Source: Melampsora larici-populina 98AG31 (Eukaryota; Basidiomycota; Pucciniomycetes; Pucciniales; Melampsoraceae). Taken from it: a stretch of 64,000 nt of DNA. This document shows, in pieces, positions 1-11,589 of the stretch. Each line of letters begins with the position of its first letter. The stretch's first letter is position 1. The stretch lies in the NCBI RefSeq assembly GCF_000204055.1, contig NW_006768808.1, positions 331,848 through 395,847 on the forward strand, written 5' to 3'. Position numbers and translations under genes: made by a program. The notes beneath the pieces were generated by a model, which ran no database searches, was not told the DNA's origin, and saw nothing but the letters and a program-made list of their open reading frames with translations.

Positions 1-482
1 TGGAACTCGAATTGATCACTGATCGGTAAGCGTCCGAGTTCAATGACATTGGACCCCTCAAATTGATAGCAGGACCTAGAACACCTAAATCTAATTGTTG
101 TTGTCTGTTCCAAAAGACAAGGATCAATCAAAATCAGAGCGTGATATTCGAAGAGAAGGTAAGTCCACACTTACAATGGTTTTTTGTGGTAGGGGGGTAG
201 TCCAAGAAGCGCTTTCATGCTGTAGAACTTCCCGTTCGGCATTCGGCGCCATTGCTCCGGACCTTCTTTACACCAGTATTCGGATGGATGAGCGCACTCC
301 GGCTTCGTGTGATTCCACCAGCCACAGTTAAAGCACTGGTCACGAGCAAGCGCTAGAAATGGATGTGCGGTGATGGGAATTGGAACATGGTACAATTCGG
401 AGTCTCTGCGAGTGGTCAATTGAATCGGGACATGAGTGAAGTCTGGGCGAGCGGAATGTCGGAGGGTTGATTGAGTGTTCAT
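1..482 (-). CDS. CCHC zinc-knuckle protein, 5' two exons, runs off the left window edge
   Basis: Exon 1 is 482-175. It ends in a GTAAGT donor, and a frame-preserving acceptor opens exon 2 at 90, which stays open to base 1, so the gene is partial here. Exon 1 encodes 102 codons plus two bases and carries one zinc knuckle, CFNCGWWNHTKPEC, an exact C-x2-C-x4-H-x4-C. More aromatic and basic residues follow (a third Cys in EYWC). Such knuckles bind single-stranded nucleic acid and are common in retroelement Gag but also in host proteins. No protease or RT lies beside it, so I cannot choose. It shares strand with the HMG-like gene at 1328-3202. The function is not recognised. The ATG at 482 is the first in frame after upstream non-coding DNA. 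The exon 2 call rests only on splice signals and an open frame. Confidence 0.5.
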
Positions 483-514
483 AGTGTCAATGGAGATGAT
501 TTGGATAAAAGATG

Positions 515-660
515 AAAGATGGTTTCGATAAAAGATTAAAAAGAAAGATGAATTCGAAGACTTTGATCAAAGATGACTTCGAAGAGTTTGATAAAAGACG
601 AATTCGAGAATAAAGATGAATGTGAAAGGTTTGATCAAAGATGAAATCGATAAGTAATAA
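515..660. repeat. Degenerate tandem repeat upstream of the zinc-knuckle gene
   Basis: About four imperfect units contain the words GATCAAAGATGA, TTCGAAGA and TTTGATAAAAGA, spaced roughly 30 bp apart. The block begins about 35 bp upstream of the ATG at 482, so it lies in the presumed promoter or 5' UTR. The rest of 483-1327 is AT-rich and shows no gene that I can support. Confidence 0.5.
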
Positions 661-1327
661 ATTGAGTTAAGCTGATGAGTATGAGAACGTCGAGGTGGTG
701 GATGTTTGAGAAAGGGTGCTGATAGTTAGTCAATGATGGAAATGAGGTGATGTGGACTGAGCGAGTGAGAAGGAGGTGAAGAGGAGGGAGGCCTTATAAA
801 TGGCAAAAAGGTCACCTTTGATCTTCCGATGCATCGGAAAGCAAGTCTATTGGAAGCAAAGGAATCATTTGATGATATCCTATTCCGAAGAGATATCATC
901 AATTCAACGCGACGTGGTTGTTATTGTTATTCGATAACAGTGCAAACATATCAATTGCATTTATTTAAGCTTTCAAATCCAGATCGTGACTTGCAGCTGC
1001 ATAGTTGATTGGTTACTTGCCAACTATAGGCAATATTTATACTTCAACGTGGAAGTATAATGCTTTGTAAGATAGCATATCATACATATCAAAGTAATTT
1101 CAATCATCTGACTCGACTACAAGTCGCAAGTCTTTTGCTAACAAGGATACTCAATCAGACATTTTCATTTGGGCTGCGGCGGATTCACACTTGATATGCT
1201 TTGGTAGTTAAAAGCATAAGTTTGGTTTTGATCATTGATATCCTTCTGTAGTTACAAACATCTGTTTAAAACGCAAACAGCGTATGTATTCTTTTGTAAT
1301 TACAAGTATGGATTACATTTGATATGG

Positions 1328-3202
1328 TTATTGGGGGGAAGGGTTATGATTCTGTCGAGATCGATCAAATTGAGTAGTACCTTGCGTGTCTTGAGTGTTT
1401 GAGGTATTACTTGGAAGATTGAGACGAGGATCGATAAATAGGTTCTGCACAGGATCAGGCAGGCTCGAGTTGGATGTGTTTCGTTGACTGGATTGATCAG
1501 TCTTGGAATGCATACGTCGTTCTTCACGTTCTTCAAAAAATCGGGGGTTCCTATCAAGCCTGACTAATTGGATTAAGTTGTCCTTGAGGTCGGCTTCTAG
1601 AGCCAAAAGTTTCGCTCGGTTGAGGTTGATGCTGGGTTCCTTAAAGGTTTGTTCGACAGATCGGGCACCGGGAAGCAACTTCAATTGATATCCGGCGTCA
1701 TTGAGGGTAACGTCGCACTTGCTCCATGGCCAATGGCGCAGCTTAGTAGTCTCATCTGTAGAGGAATAATTAGTTCTTGCTTATGTTTTGAAATTAGCGA
1801 ATTGACTACTTACATAGATGACTGGAGAGTGACTTGACAATTCGGCTTTGAAAGGCACGCGCGCTCTCTGGTAAAGTCAAATTTAGATACAAATCATACG
1901 ATGACTTTGAGAAGAGAGAGAGTAACACATACCGGTTATGGAAGCTTTCAAATCGGTGGGTGTTTGGCCCACCAACAACCCTTGTAGTCGTGTCAGAAAG
2001 TCATGAACACCGTCCATGCTATATACCATTTGGACTGCCTTGTGAATGCCGATCGTGGAGCGGGTAATCTGGAAGTTATGCTTGTGAATATGAGTTGAGA
2101 CGGCTATAATTACGAGTTCGAAATGGTTGGCTTTGGCCACAGTAACACTCTGCATAGTTTGATCAAGTCAGATACACTCTTTGTCAACGCAAAACCAATA
2201 CAAATTAAAACACAGACTTACATTGCTTAGAGTTTCCTCAACAAAGCTTTTGGCTTTTTCTTTGTACTGTTTGGTGTTCTTAGCATTGGCAACCGTGTTC
2301 GAACGAGATTGGAGTATGGATTGGCGGCTCTGATTCCCAACCCCCATATCGTGAAGTTGATCATTGAAGTTGTTGAGGACTGCGGGGTCGGCCTCTTGAG
2401 TAGCCTGTTTATAGACACTCTTCTCCTCGAGGGTCATCGACTTCCACTTTTGACTCAATGCCTTCATCCCTTTCCCGTTACCAACACCTCGAGCTGGTGA
2501 TAGACATAAGAGGTAACGTCAGCGTGCAACTTTCGACTCATCCACATGTCACTCACAACTCACCAGCTTTGAATGTGGCCCTCGCAAGTGGACTTTGGAG
2601 AAATCGATTCCACGCGGAAGGTCTACGTACCCCTACGTACTTTCCACTACATAGAGTATTGTGAGTGATTTTGAAATTCAAAACTGATGTGTAATAAATA
2701 GTGAAACAACTTACAATACTCGTTCGATGTCAGATACAGTGATACCGAGCTCGAGTGCTTTGATAGCAATGAGCGTCTCCATCTCTTCGTGGAAATTCAG
2801 TAAGGATTCAACTACAGTATCCGAAAGACCGGTCGAGGCATACTTCTCGGCTAAAAATCGGAGTTCCACTGCGGTCTTGCCGGAGTCCTTGACCGTAGCT
2901 GGATCAAACACAGGTTCGTCATCCTCGGGGTCGGAGTCGAGCCCTCGCTCAACTTAAGTAAGTGAGTTTGTTGATTTTTTTGATTTTTTCTTTCTGTAGT
3001 CTTGTTTGCGTTTGCGAGGTGGTTGGTTGACATCTTGGGCGTCGACTGATGTCGTAGTGGTGTTTCTGGCAATTTGAGCAACTGCGGAGGCCGTGGCGAT
3101 ATCAGAAGTCGTGACGATGTCTTGAGTTTGTGCCGGGGTCTGAAGGCCGTGAGCTTCGCCAAGGGCTGCCATGAGCTCGAGGTTAGAGATGATGGCTGAC
3201 AT
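1328..3202 (-). CDS. HMG-box-like protein, six exons, with an in-frame TAA
   Basis: Exons are 3202-2715, 2646-2564, 2493-2222, 2149-1933, 1867-1814 and 1755-1328, about 513 codons, with all phases matching. An N-terminal basic patch (PPRKRKQDYRKKKSKK) resembles a nuclear localisation signal. Exons 2-3 encode RPSAWNRFLQ followed by SQKWKSMTLEEKSVYK, the hydrophobic, W and EEK-x-Y spacing of an HMG-box-like DNA-binding fold. The C-terminal half is soluble, low-complexity near the end, and unassigned. A nuclear DNA- or chromatin-binding role is inferred. The oddity is a TAA at 2956-2954 that interrupts an otherwise continuous exon 1. No splice pair that I tried removes it in frame. It may be a pseudogene, a sequencing error, or a gene with an unseen intron. 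Confidence 0.6.
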
Positions 3203-5362
3203 GCTAAGGTTGGTGGTGATGGTTGATGGTGATGATGGATTTCGAAGAAGTGGTGATGTTTGAATATCGAAGAAGTGGGTGGGTGGTTGAGTAATGATCT
3301 TGGACTTAGGGATTTTTGGCGGACAAGACCCGGTCAGCTGGGTTGTAGTCGGGGCTCACAGGTGAGTTTGAAATTTGGAAGATAGCTGTGTATGTAAGTT
3401 GTGTAATATGTAAGTGGATGCGAGGGGGTTTCAGATGCTGAGAAATGAAGCTATGAACAGTCAGGAAATACACTTTTCTCACTGTTTAGATAGTCATTAT
3501 ACAGAAAGAAGTGGTGTAGCGCAATTACTTTCACATAAGTCAATGTAGCGTTAGTCAGCTCACCGTCTCTCCATGAACTAGACCGCGTATGCACTTCATC
3601 ATTGCAAACTGGATTAGATCTTCTGGCATACTCAGCGGGCTGAAAAGCCGTGTTGTCCTACTTACGTCATGACAGATTCCATTCAAAAATACGTTGAAAT
3701 CTGTTGTATGACGATAACCACAGTCTGACGTCCGTCTCTGCATCTCGTTGGCGTAGACTGCCTCTCGAAAAAAGGTGTTACTGGGTATAACTACATTGCG
3801 TAGCTTGTAACAAGTCGATCGGAATCATTGTCAGCCTGAGATCCTAAGTAAGCGGAAATCTAGGTAAGTCAAGACTGAATGATACTCACAAAATGTATTT
3901 TATCAAGCTTAACACAATGTCAATTGATACTTGAGGGAAATTATTTTTCAAGATCTTTGCGAGTAAGAAAAGAATTATAGTCGTTAGCTATAATTGTCTT
4001 AGGTGCGGAATGGAACCGCTGCCAGGTTGGTAGTAAAAGTGCACTCACTTAAACTCCCTTCCAAGGTGAATACGTGAGTAACGTAAGCTAGTCCTTAGGA
4101 TAACGCTTCAGCGCTAGTTTGATAAGACAAGACCCTTATCAAAAACAATTTATAGGAACTTTAGTCGAGATAGTTAAGACTATTACGATCTTTAACGTCC
4201 TAAGTAAATGAAATATGTAAAAGATGAAAAGGGAAAAAGGGATCTGATTTAAAACAGTAGCGTAATACGAAAAGAAAGCTAGAGAAGTCTAATTTCCTAA
4301 AGTATAACAGTAAGTTTCTAACAGATGTAAGAAAAAAGGTAAATGGGATGTTTGATCTTTAAACTTAGTAAGTTTGTAGGTTGATAAAAGTTTTATTCGG
4401 TAAAAAGATGAGAATCCTCCTTTGCTTCGAAAAGGAGCTTAATTCTTATAGATTTTTGTCTTTCTAGTGGAAGTAGATCATGACTCGTTCTTCAGGGTTC
4501 GAGTGGTTCTAGACTAGCTGGTTTAGTCCGAATTGTAACTTGGTTTTGTTTCAGGGTAATGTGGTTACCTCAACGGTTTGCCTAGGCAGGGTCTGTTAGT
4601 ATCCAGACCCTTGGCTTAGTTTGTAATTGATCATAGTTAATGAAAGTGTTTTAGGATGATTTTAATTCGAGTATTCCTTAAGTCTTGTTTGACATTTCTT
4701 AAGTATTTAATTGATACACTCTTGATACTGAGTGATAGCGATGTTATTTTTAAAAATGTATATTTTTGGGTTTTTCTTTGTTAACGTCATAGAGGTTCTG
4801 CTCTGCAGAACCTCTTACCGTTGACAATCATTGTCTCAGTAAACTCAATGTACGTCGGCATTTAATATAATTAGTCAGAATTCCTACTTGGCATAAACCT
4901 GGACTTTATCCTTCGCCTTGCTAGGCTTGGTGGCGATGAAGTTATGTAGGGTAAACAAAGATACGCTTGGTGTTGGTCACTGAGACTGCAGCTTTCAGCC
5001 TGGCATATTTTCGAGCTGAACTCGGTCATAGGAATAATTAGCTTGGCAAGAAGCCGCGATTAAGTTAGTCCATGGTGAGCGAAAGTGCGCAGAAAGCCGC
5101 GCCCATATCACGATGGCCTGGTCTTCGAGTTCTCCAAGGAGAGAGTGGGGTAGTGTTTCCACTATAAATTGCCTTTGATTCGTGCACCAACACTTCTCAC
5201 CATCCCATCCCATCCAAATTCATTCTACATATCCTTCAATTATATCATAGCCGTATATACATTTTGATCCGCGATCATCATATTTTGTAAACATATTTTC
5301 TCAAACAAAAAATTTACTTCGAGCTTTTTCATCTCAATTTTAGAAGCCTTTCCAGTACCAAA
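3203..5362. other. Non-coding stretch
   Basis: This is AT-rich sequence with short chance ORFs only. I see no splice-supported gene, tRNA or clear terminal repeat. The last 150 bp contain TATA-like words (TATATACA near 5252) that could serve the secreted-protein gene starting at 5363. Confidence 0.5.
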
Positions 5363-5707
5363 ATGATGTCTTATACTACACCCCGTTTCATTGCTCTTGC
5401 TTGCATCATCACTATGTTATTCGGAGCGTATAATGGAATCCCATGCAGCCAAATCGAAAATACCGAAGGAAGACAAGGGATCCGTGAAGTTCCCTTGACC
5501 AATTCACCGTCAGGTCCATTAGATAGCCATAAGTTCACCCCTGTAAGTTCTCTGTTCTCATCTTATTTCACAAACAATAGAGCTGATTTCTCATAATTCT
5601 TTTCAAAATATTAGCTTCGAGACTCTAAGCCAGTACAAACAGGACTTGATCGTCGCCAGATGGGAGGAGCTCCAAAGAAATCACTAATGAAGACCCCAGA
5701 TACATGA
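5363..5707 (+). CDS. Small predicted secreted protein (90 aa), candidate effector
   Basis: Exons are 5363-5542 and 5615-5707. The intron has GTAAGT and TTAG ends and phase 0, and the stop is TGA at 5705-5707. Residues 1-26 form a signal peptide: a short polar start, then the hydrophobic run FIALACIITMLFGAY, with cleavage plausible after NG. The mature part is about 65 residues, polar, with one cysteine and a basic end (LDRRQMGGAPKK). No known domain is visible. Secretion is inferred from the leader only. Size, secretion and a gene-poor, repeat-rich setting are typical of rust candidate effectors, but nothing here shows a host target. The ATG used is the first of two adjacent ATGs. Confidence 0.65.
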
Positions 5708-6003
5708 TTATAATCTTGATCAATTGACATGGATCGAATTGGTTTTTGTAAAACGTTTCTTCATCATCTCTTCGATAGAATGTGTATTTGTAAATAAATG
5801 TAAATGACAAGACCAGAGCAATATCAACCATTTTCAGCATACATTTTTCTATTGTATAAGTGTGCTCAGTATGGTAAACCCATGTGAAATCATTTGCACT
5901 AGAATAATAACTAAAAATGGTCCACACGTGGTCGGGATGAATCCTTTGATGAGAACTTGTAAAGACAAAAAGCATAAGCAGGACGCGGCGAACGCGCTCA
6001 CAG

Positions 6004-6252
6004 CTCAGAGAGGGAATTGTGAAGTTTGATAATCCACGTGAGTCGGAACAGAACTTAGAGGCCCGCGAGCTAAGTGCTGAAGGAGGTCAGATAACAGCGG
6101 AGGAAGACATCTTACCTTCAAGTAAACCCGGTGAGACTCAGAGCATTGATGATCAAACTCAGAGAGAGTCCGAGCACGATCTACTTCCCTCTCAGTCAAA
6201 TGTAAGTAATCTTGTTGATCGAACCATCAATCAAGTGTTGCAGAGAAGTTGA
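6004..6252 (+). other. Open acidic frame without a clear ATG, possibly a gene remnant
   Basis: The frame encodes a Glu/Asp/Ser-rich peptide (for example SKPGETQSIDDQTQRESEHD) and contains a GTAAGT donor after QSN at about 6201. A second frame at 6500-6748 has an acceptor-like TTACAG, but joining the two frames gives no convincing protein. I record it as a possible decayed exon pair. The remaining sequence of 5708-7955 holds nothing else that I can support. Confidence 0.2.
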
Positions 6253-7955
6253 CGAAGTCTATGATGTTCTTGTCAAATTGACAGTCCAGACCATTAACAA
6301 TTCATCTTGAAACAAGAGTGTGAGATGTGCCATTTACAAGCTACCCTGTACATCTTGTATAAGGGGTTCTCTTCATTGTTATATTATCGTTAATGTACTT
6401 GTGGGTCTGATAATGAAAGATCATCTAAAAACTCAAAACAATCTTCTGAACCCGCTGACTCACCCATGGCTGTTGAAAGTTTCAAGAATGATACAAGTTG
6501 CCCGTCAGAGGTCGATGTGGCTCCCATATGTTACTTACAGTCATTTTTACATTGTCCTTGCCACCGCAACAGCTCGCTCCTTACTTCGTACCCAAGATCC
6601 ACCGTTGCAGGTGGCCTTGGATGATAATTTACGTACGCTTACGGAAATGATCTCAGACTCGCTGGCTTACGATGTCATTCTTCATATCCTGGATCTTAAA
6701 AGTCATGAGGATATGGAAACCGGTTGGAAGGAGCCTTTCACTCTTTGACATCTAACCATGTGCGATTCGGTGCAGTTTTAGCATGATTCATATCTCCCAT
6801 TTTTCCTATCTTGCCACCACTGAACAGCTGCTGAGGCTTCTTATAATAATAAAAGGTTCAGCCTGGCACAAGACTGATGCCCATAGAAGATAAAGCCTCC
6901 GTCTTCACTGCCCCTAAAATTATGATCTGGCACATGCGGGGCTAATTCAGATGTCACTTGTTACATGTTATACACATATGCCTGTAGTCGGCGCTGCCAT
7001 ATTTACTCGCGAGCGCAGAAACAGTAGAAACTCTGCTTCTTCTCCGCGTTCCAACTCCTTGGTATGCTATACGACCTTTCCCAGTTCCCATCGACAGGAT
7101 AAGAGACTGTAACACTTCTTCAAAACGAAACTTTTCTTGACATATGAGTTTTACATAGGGTTACATTCAGCGGTGAAATGTTTGGAGGCTGATGAAAGGT
7201 GCTAGAATAATATTTACATTGTTTTTTTTACAAATTAAATATAGTTATCAGCATTCAATCTCAAATCAAAAAGTGATGAATAGTCAGGTAACTTTTGTAA
7301 TTGCACGTCCAGCAAAAGTTTGAGATCAAATATCATCAATCTCTGCGTGTGCGAAATACGAGCTCTTTTTTCGGCTCACTTGCTTGAAGATAAATGTTTC
7401 GACGAGTTCATACCAGTTTGAGGAGAGAGCGTTACGTGATTTCGACGAGTATAAAGAGGTCATTGATTTCACACCCAGGAAGATATCCTCAAGGCCTGAA
7501 CTCGCTTGATCCCTTCCCTTTTGAACTCTTATCAGTCATTACTGCTATTTTACTACTGCCTAAAATTTTTAGTTAATCTACAGCTCTACATATATATATC
7601 AGTTCCAGCGACAAGAATTTTCTTTGGTGGGTATTTTTTTGCTTTTCACTATGATTCTTCTCTTTCTGCCTATCGCTCTACTATACATTGAGAGTCTTTC
7701 AATATATGAAATTTTCTTAAACCCCTGATATTCTTGTCCTGAGGATTTTCTCAGGACTATGATATACCCTATCTATCACTGCTGATCCAAAAAGATAATA
7801 GTGCCATATCAATCCCTCTATAGTCTATTTATCTTAGTAAACCTTTTGTGCCTTTCCTTTCTTTGATTCCTGATCTATCATATTGGTCGGAGGTCTTATA
7901 GATCATCCAGGTTGGGTGCTGACTTCATATCTATATATTTAACAGCCTCCCCAAA

Positions 7956-8553
7956 ATGAGATTTCAACAGATCTTTGTTACCATCAATATGTTGATGGAC
8001 CACACTACTTCTAGTCCTCTCATCCCTCAACTTGATATGTCCGCCTCCGCCAACCCAAGTAAAATAGCCAGCCAAGTAGCTTCTGGATCAAGCGGTGTGG
8101 TCTACCCAGCTACCACTCAACAATACAATCAAAAGCTGGAAGAGGCAGCCCAAGTTAAAGCAATGGCAGAGAAGACTTATGGTCCTCCATCATATCCCAT
8201 CCATCGTGATAGGAAAATGCAACAATACGTTGATGGACCAGCAGGAACTACTCCAGAACAAATGAAGCAAATGTCAGACGCCGCTCAGAAAGACTTCATG
8301 AGCGATGACAACGGTAACATATTCCATGACTACGCATGGCCAATAAGTATGGCAGGAGTAGCTATTGCAGCATTAATAGGTGGCCTTGTATGGTTTACAA
8401 ACTGCAGGGATAGTCATAAAGAATCTGCCGCAGAGAGAGCGTATGAGACCCCATCTTGAATTTATCCTCACAAATATCTTAACTAAAATTTGTTTCAATT
8501 TTCTTTTCAGGGCAACGGCAAGAGATATGGCAGTTGCGCGTGGTGGCAAGTAA
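7956..8553 (+). CDS. Small protein with a C-terminal membrane anchor
   Basis: The first exon is 7956-8440. A donor, GTATGA, is followed by a pyrimidine-rich acceptor at 8510, and exon 2 is 8511-8553, giving about 176 residues ending RDMAVARGGK. Unspliced, the frame ends at 8459 with YETPS, so two C-termini are possible. Features in order: a weakly hydrophobic N-terminus, an Ala/Ser/Gln-rich middle with helix-forming AAQVKAMAEKTYG, and one transmembrane segment (AWPISMAGVAIAALIGGLVWF, residues about 127-147) followed by a short tail. I do not recognise the family. A single C-terminal span suggests a tail-anchored or type-I membrane protein. A TATATATT word lies about 25 bp upstream of the ATG. 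Confidence 0.6.
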
Positions 8554-8634
8554 ACTGAGACACCCCAAGAAAATGAAGGATTTGTATCAAAAAAAGGGAT
8601 ATAACAACTTCCAAACCCCCAATCTTCTGCCACA

Positions 8635-8890
8635 AAACCTTATAAGATTGAATATCTTTGGTAACTAATTCTTTCTTAACCATTTTCATCTTGTTTTGAG
8701 ATTCAAGATTTAGTTTTGTCCGCTTTGTCAGTTTGAATGTTTTTGGTAACTCACTCCTTCTGTACCAATTTCATCTTATTTTGTGGTTCAAAAGTTTCAA
8801 TATATTCTGCTCTGTCAAACCTCTATAAGATTTGATGTTTTTTTGGTAATTCACTCCTTGTATACCGATTTCATCATATCTTGAAATCTC
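8635..8890. repeat. Three degenerate tandem copies, about 90 bp each
   Basis: Each copy contains TTTGGTAA, then CACTCCTT or a variant, TACC and ATTTCATCTTATTTTG. Copies start near 8645, 8735 and 8835. They lie just downstream of the membrane-anchored protein gene. Confidence 0.6.
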
Positions 8891-9679
8891 ATCTTTCCAT
8901 CACAATTCATGTTGTAAGCCCTTACTTGAATTAGCCACATATTCTCACAGCATACATCACCATATACAATAGTTCATCACATTGTATGGTGCAGTAGAGG
9001 GAAATGATTTTTGTAAGGAAACTCTTGTTGAAAAGTGTCCCCAAAGCTATAACAATCATAAAAGTTTGGGCTCCAGCACTGAACACCCCATACAACAAAT
9101 TAAATTGTGGCCTAACAGTCTCCAGAGACCTTAAACCACAGAGGAGTCTAGAAACCAGTAGGCACCTTTTGAAAGTCACGGAGCCGCGACCTAAATCAAA
9201 ATTACAGGACGTCTTATTTGGAAGGAAATCAGCATCCATGGTTTACATTGAGGTCTCAGTGAGTCGTGTACCACTCCTTCTGTACATATCCCTGTACTGT
9301 TATGATCCTCTGTCACAGATCACTAGAGTGTCACAACCCATGACAGGTACTCACCAGAACCGCACTTGTACCAGATTGCTGCTCACCTTGCTTTCTTCTC
9401 TATGCTACAATAATCATACAGACTTGACAGCACCCTTTCCTCCCTCTGTTCCCATGTGCAAGCCCCTGAAGTGGGCCGTAACATATTGTAGCATCTAACT
9501 CGTAAAAGACTAGAGGAAACAAGAAGCAAGGAAGAAGAAGAATTTTTTTTGAAGAAGCATAATTGTAGAAGTTTAAGCTTAGAAAAAACCCAACTAGAGA
9601 AAGAAGAACCCCACACAAACGCCTCCTACCACCACACTGTCCTTCCGACCCCCAACCGACGAACCTGATTATACCAATA
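8891..9679. other. Non-coding repeat-like stretch
   Basis: Two long overlapping frames on opposite strands (8931-9239 and 9004-9498) show no domain, no splice structure and biased composition. The purine-rich block at 9515-9610 looks like the inside of a decayed element, but no termini or target duplication were found. Confidence 0.35.
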
Positions 9680-10045
9680 CACAGTGTCATTTTACTACTC
9701 ACTGGCAGGCCAGTGAGTACGTCCAGCTCAGTGAGTACGTCCAGCTCAATCCAATCTCAATCTAATCTCAAATCCAAGTCAGTTCAATATTAATCCAATC
9801 TCAATGTTTGGCCTAGAGTAGCAGACAAACAACCTTCCAGAATGAACTGGAATAAAGTTTGGTTGCATGTCCACACATGAAGGTGTCAGAATTTCTGGAA
9901 GGTTCAAGTGATTATGCAGCCCATGCATATCCCCCACTCAAACATGATTGGAGGTCAAACTGATATTGAACTGACATTGATTTGAGATTGGATTGAGGTG
10001 AATGGAACTCACTGGCCTGCCAGTGACTAGTAAAATTACACTGTG
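9680..10045. mobile_element. MITE with long terminal inverted repeats
   Basis: The left end begins CACAGTGTCATTTTACTA and the right end is its near-complement, ending TAGTAAAATTACACTGTG. Complementarity continues inward through the palindrome CTGGCAGGCCAG and a CAATCCAATCTCAAAT block, so each arm is about 90 bp. The element is about 366 bp and non-coding. Flanks show no intact target duplication, so the superfamily is not assigned. Confidence 0.8.
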
Positions 10046-10646
10046 AGTTAAAAAGAAACCCCTACGGCACACAGGCCTAGACTGGTTCCCTCAAGTTTTC
10101 AATACGTCACTTTGACTAAGTCAAAGTAACCAAGTAACAATCCCTACCTAAACCAGGGACCTTCTTTAAAACCAATCCAGACCCTGTAACAGTTTACCTA
10201 GATCAGGGTCAAACACAAATATAGACTACTTCACCTAAAACATATACATAGGTGAGTAATCCCCCACAAAGAAAGAAGATCCCATTGAATTATAAACTTA
10301 CAAATCAGAACTCACTACTTTGTTATACTCCTTTCGATCCCATAGCTATTTGACTTTATCAAAATTACGTGACTTGTTAAAACATCTTAGATTAGACCTT
10401 TTTCTCAAGAATCCTGTATTAACTTAGTCATTTCATCGTTTCAATACTTTTTCCCTGAATCAATTATCCTTCTCATCTTTTTTCCATTTTACAAATTCTT
10501 CAAAGATTGTTCAACTAGGGTTATTCAACTGAAGATTCTTTCATACACCTCCCACTATTTTTTTGATTGAACTCAAAGTTCTATCACTACTGCTAAAGCA
10601 CACCTAAATCAAGTTATGAATATGCTTGGAGTTTGAGAACAGGGAT

Positions 10647-11139
10647 CTGATAACACCACAACTTGTATAAGCAACAATAGCGCAAATAGCAACTTGTCTA
10701 ACAGAGACTTCTGACCTGATAACACCACAACTTGTATAAGCAACAATAGCACAAATAGCAACTTGTCTAACAGAGACTTCTGACCTGAAAGATGGTACAG
10801 AATTTCAAGTAGACAAAGTTAGCTGAAAGGTATCACTTTACTTGATACTGATCAATGGGACAATAGAGAACTGCTTTTTCTCTTTCCAAAGATATATGAT
10901 TTATTCACCTGATAACACCACAACTCGTATAAGCAACAATAGCACAAATAGCAACTTGTCTAACAGAGACTTCCGACCTAAACAAATCAAGTCAAAGAAG
11001 TTAGATGAGACAGAATTGAAAACATAAGCTTTTAAATAAGAAGTACCTGAAAGACGGTACAGAATTTCGAGTAGACAAAGTTAGCTGAAAGGTATCACTT
11101 TATTTGATACTGATCAATGGGACAATATAGAACTGCTTT
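10647..11139. repeat. Nested direct repeats in order A-A-B-A-B
   Basis: Unit A (69 bp, begins CTGATAACACCACAACT) occurs at 10647-10715, 10716-10784 and 10909-10977. Unit B (93 bp, begins CTGAAAGA and ends GAACTGCTTT) occurs at 10785-10877 and 11047-11139. Copies differ by only a few bases, so the duplications are recent. No coding potential is seen. Flanks 10046-10646 and 11140-11589 are also non-coding. Confidence 0.85.
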
Positions 11140-11589
11140 CTATCACGTTAATGAGTATGAGATAACAAAGTGTTCAATAAGCATTTGTAACGGAACAAAA
11201 TAACAAGAGAATGAAATTTAGGAAAAATATGTACTTCTCTTTCCAAATACGGGGAAAGAGAAGTACAGTGAAACACGCTCAATCAGTATATAAGAAAAGC
11301 ATGGTGTTACAAAAATTAATTGTTTGGAGTAATCTCAATGATCTTCACTTTTCTTGTCTAAAATTTGATTCTTGAAGTCAATCATCTGATATGTAACTAT
11401 CTGATTCTCTGTAAGTCAATTGGAGAATTCAACAAAGTTTACTCCGGTAAACACTTTAGTAGACGAGTTGGTTGAAAGACTGGTACATACTCAATCTTTA
11501 TTCATTTCCACAAAGACTTGAAATATACAATACTTCATTATAAAGAGTTAGTATCAACATTTTGTGAAAATATTTCATATAAATTTAAC

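Noticed and set aside
4201..4640. Possible LTR shared with 10080-10420 on the other strand
   Set aside because: Only scattered words match by eye; no termini or duplication.
8931..9498. Overlapping long frames on both strands
   Set aside because: No domain, no splice support and composition of a decayed repeat; neither frame is convincing.
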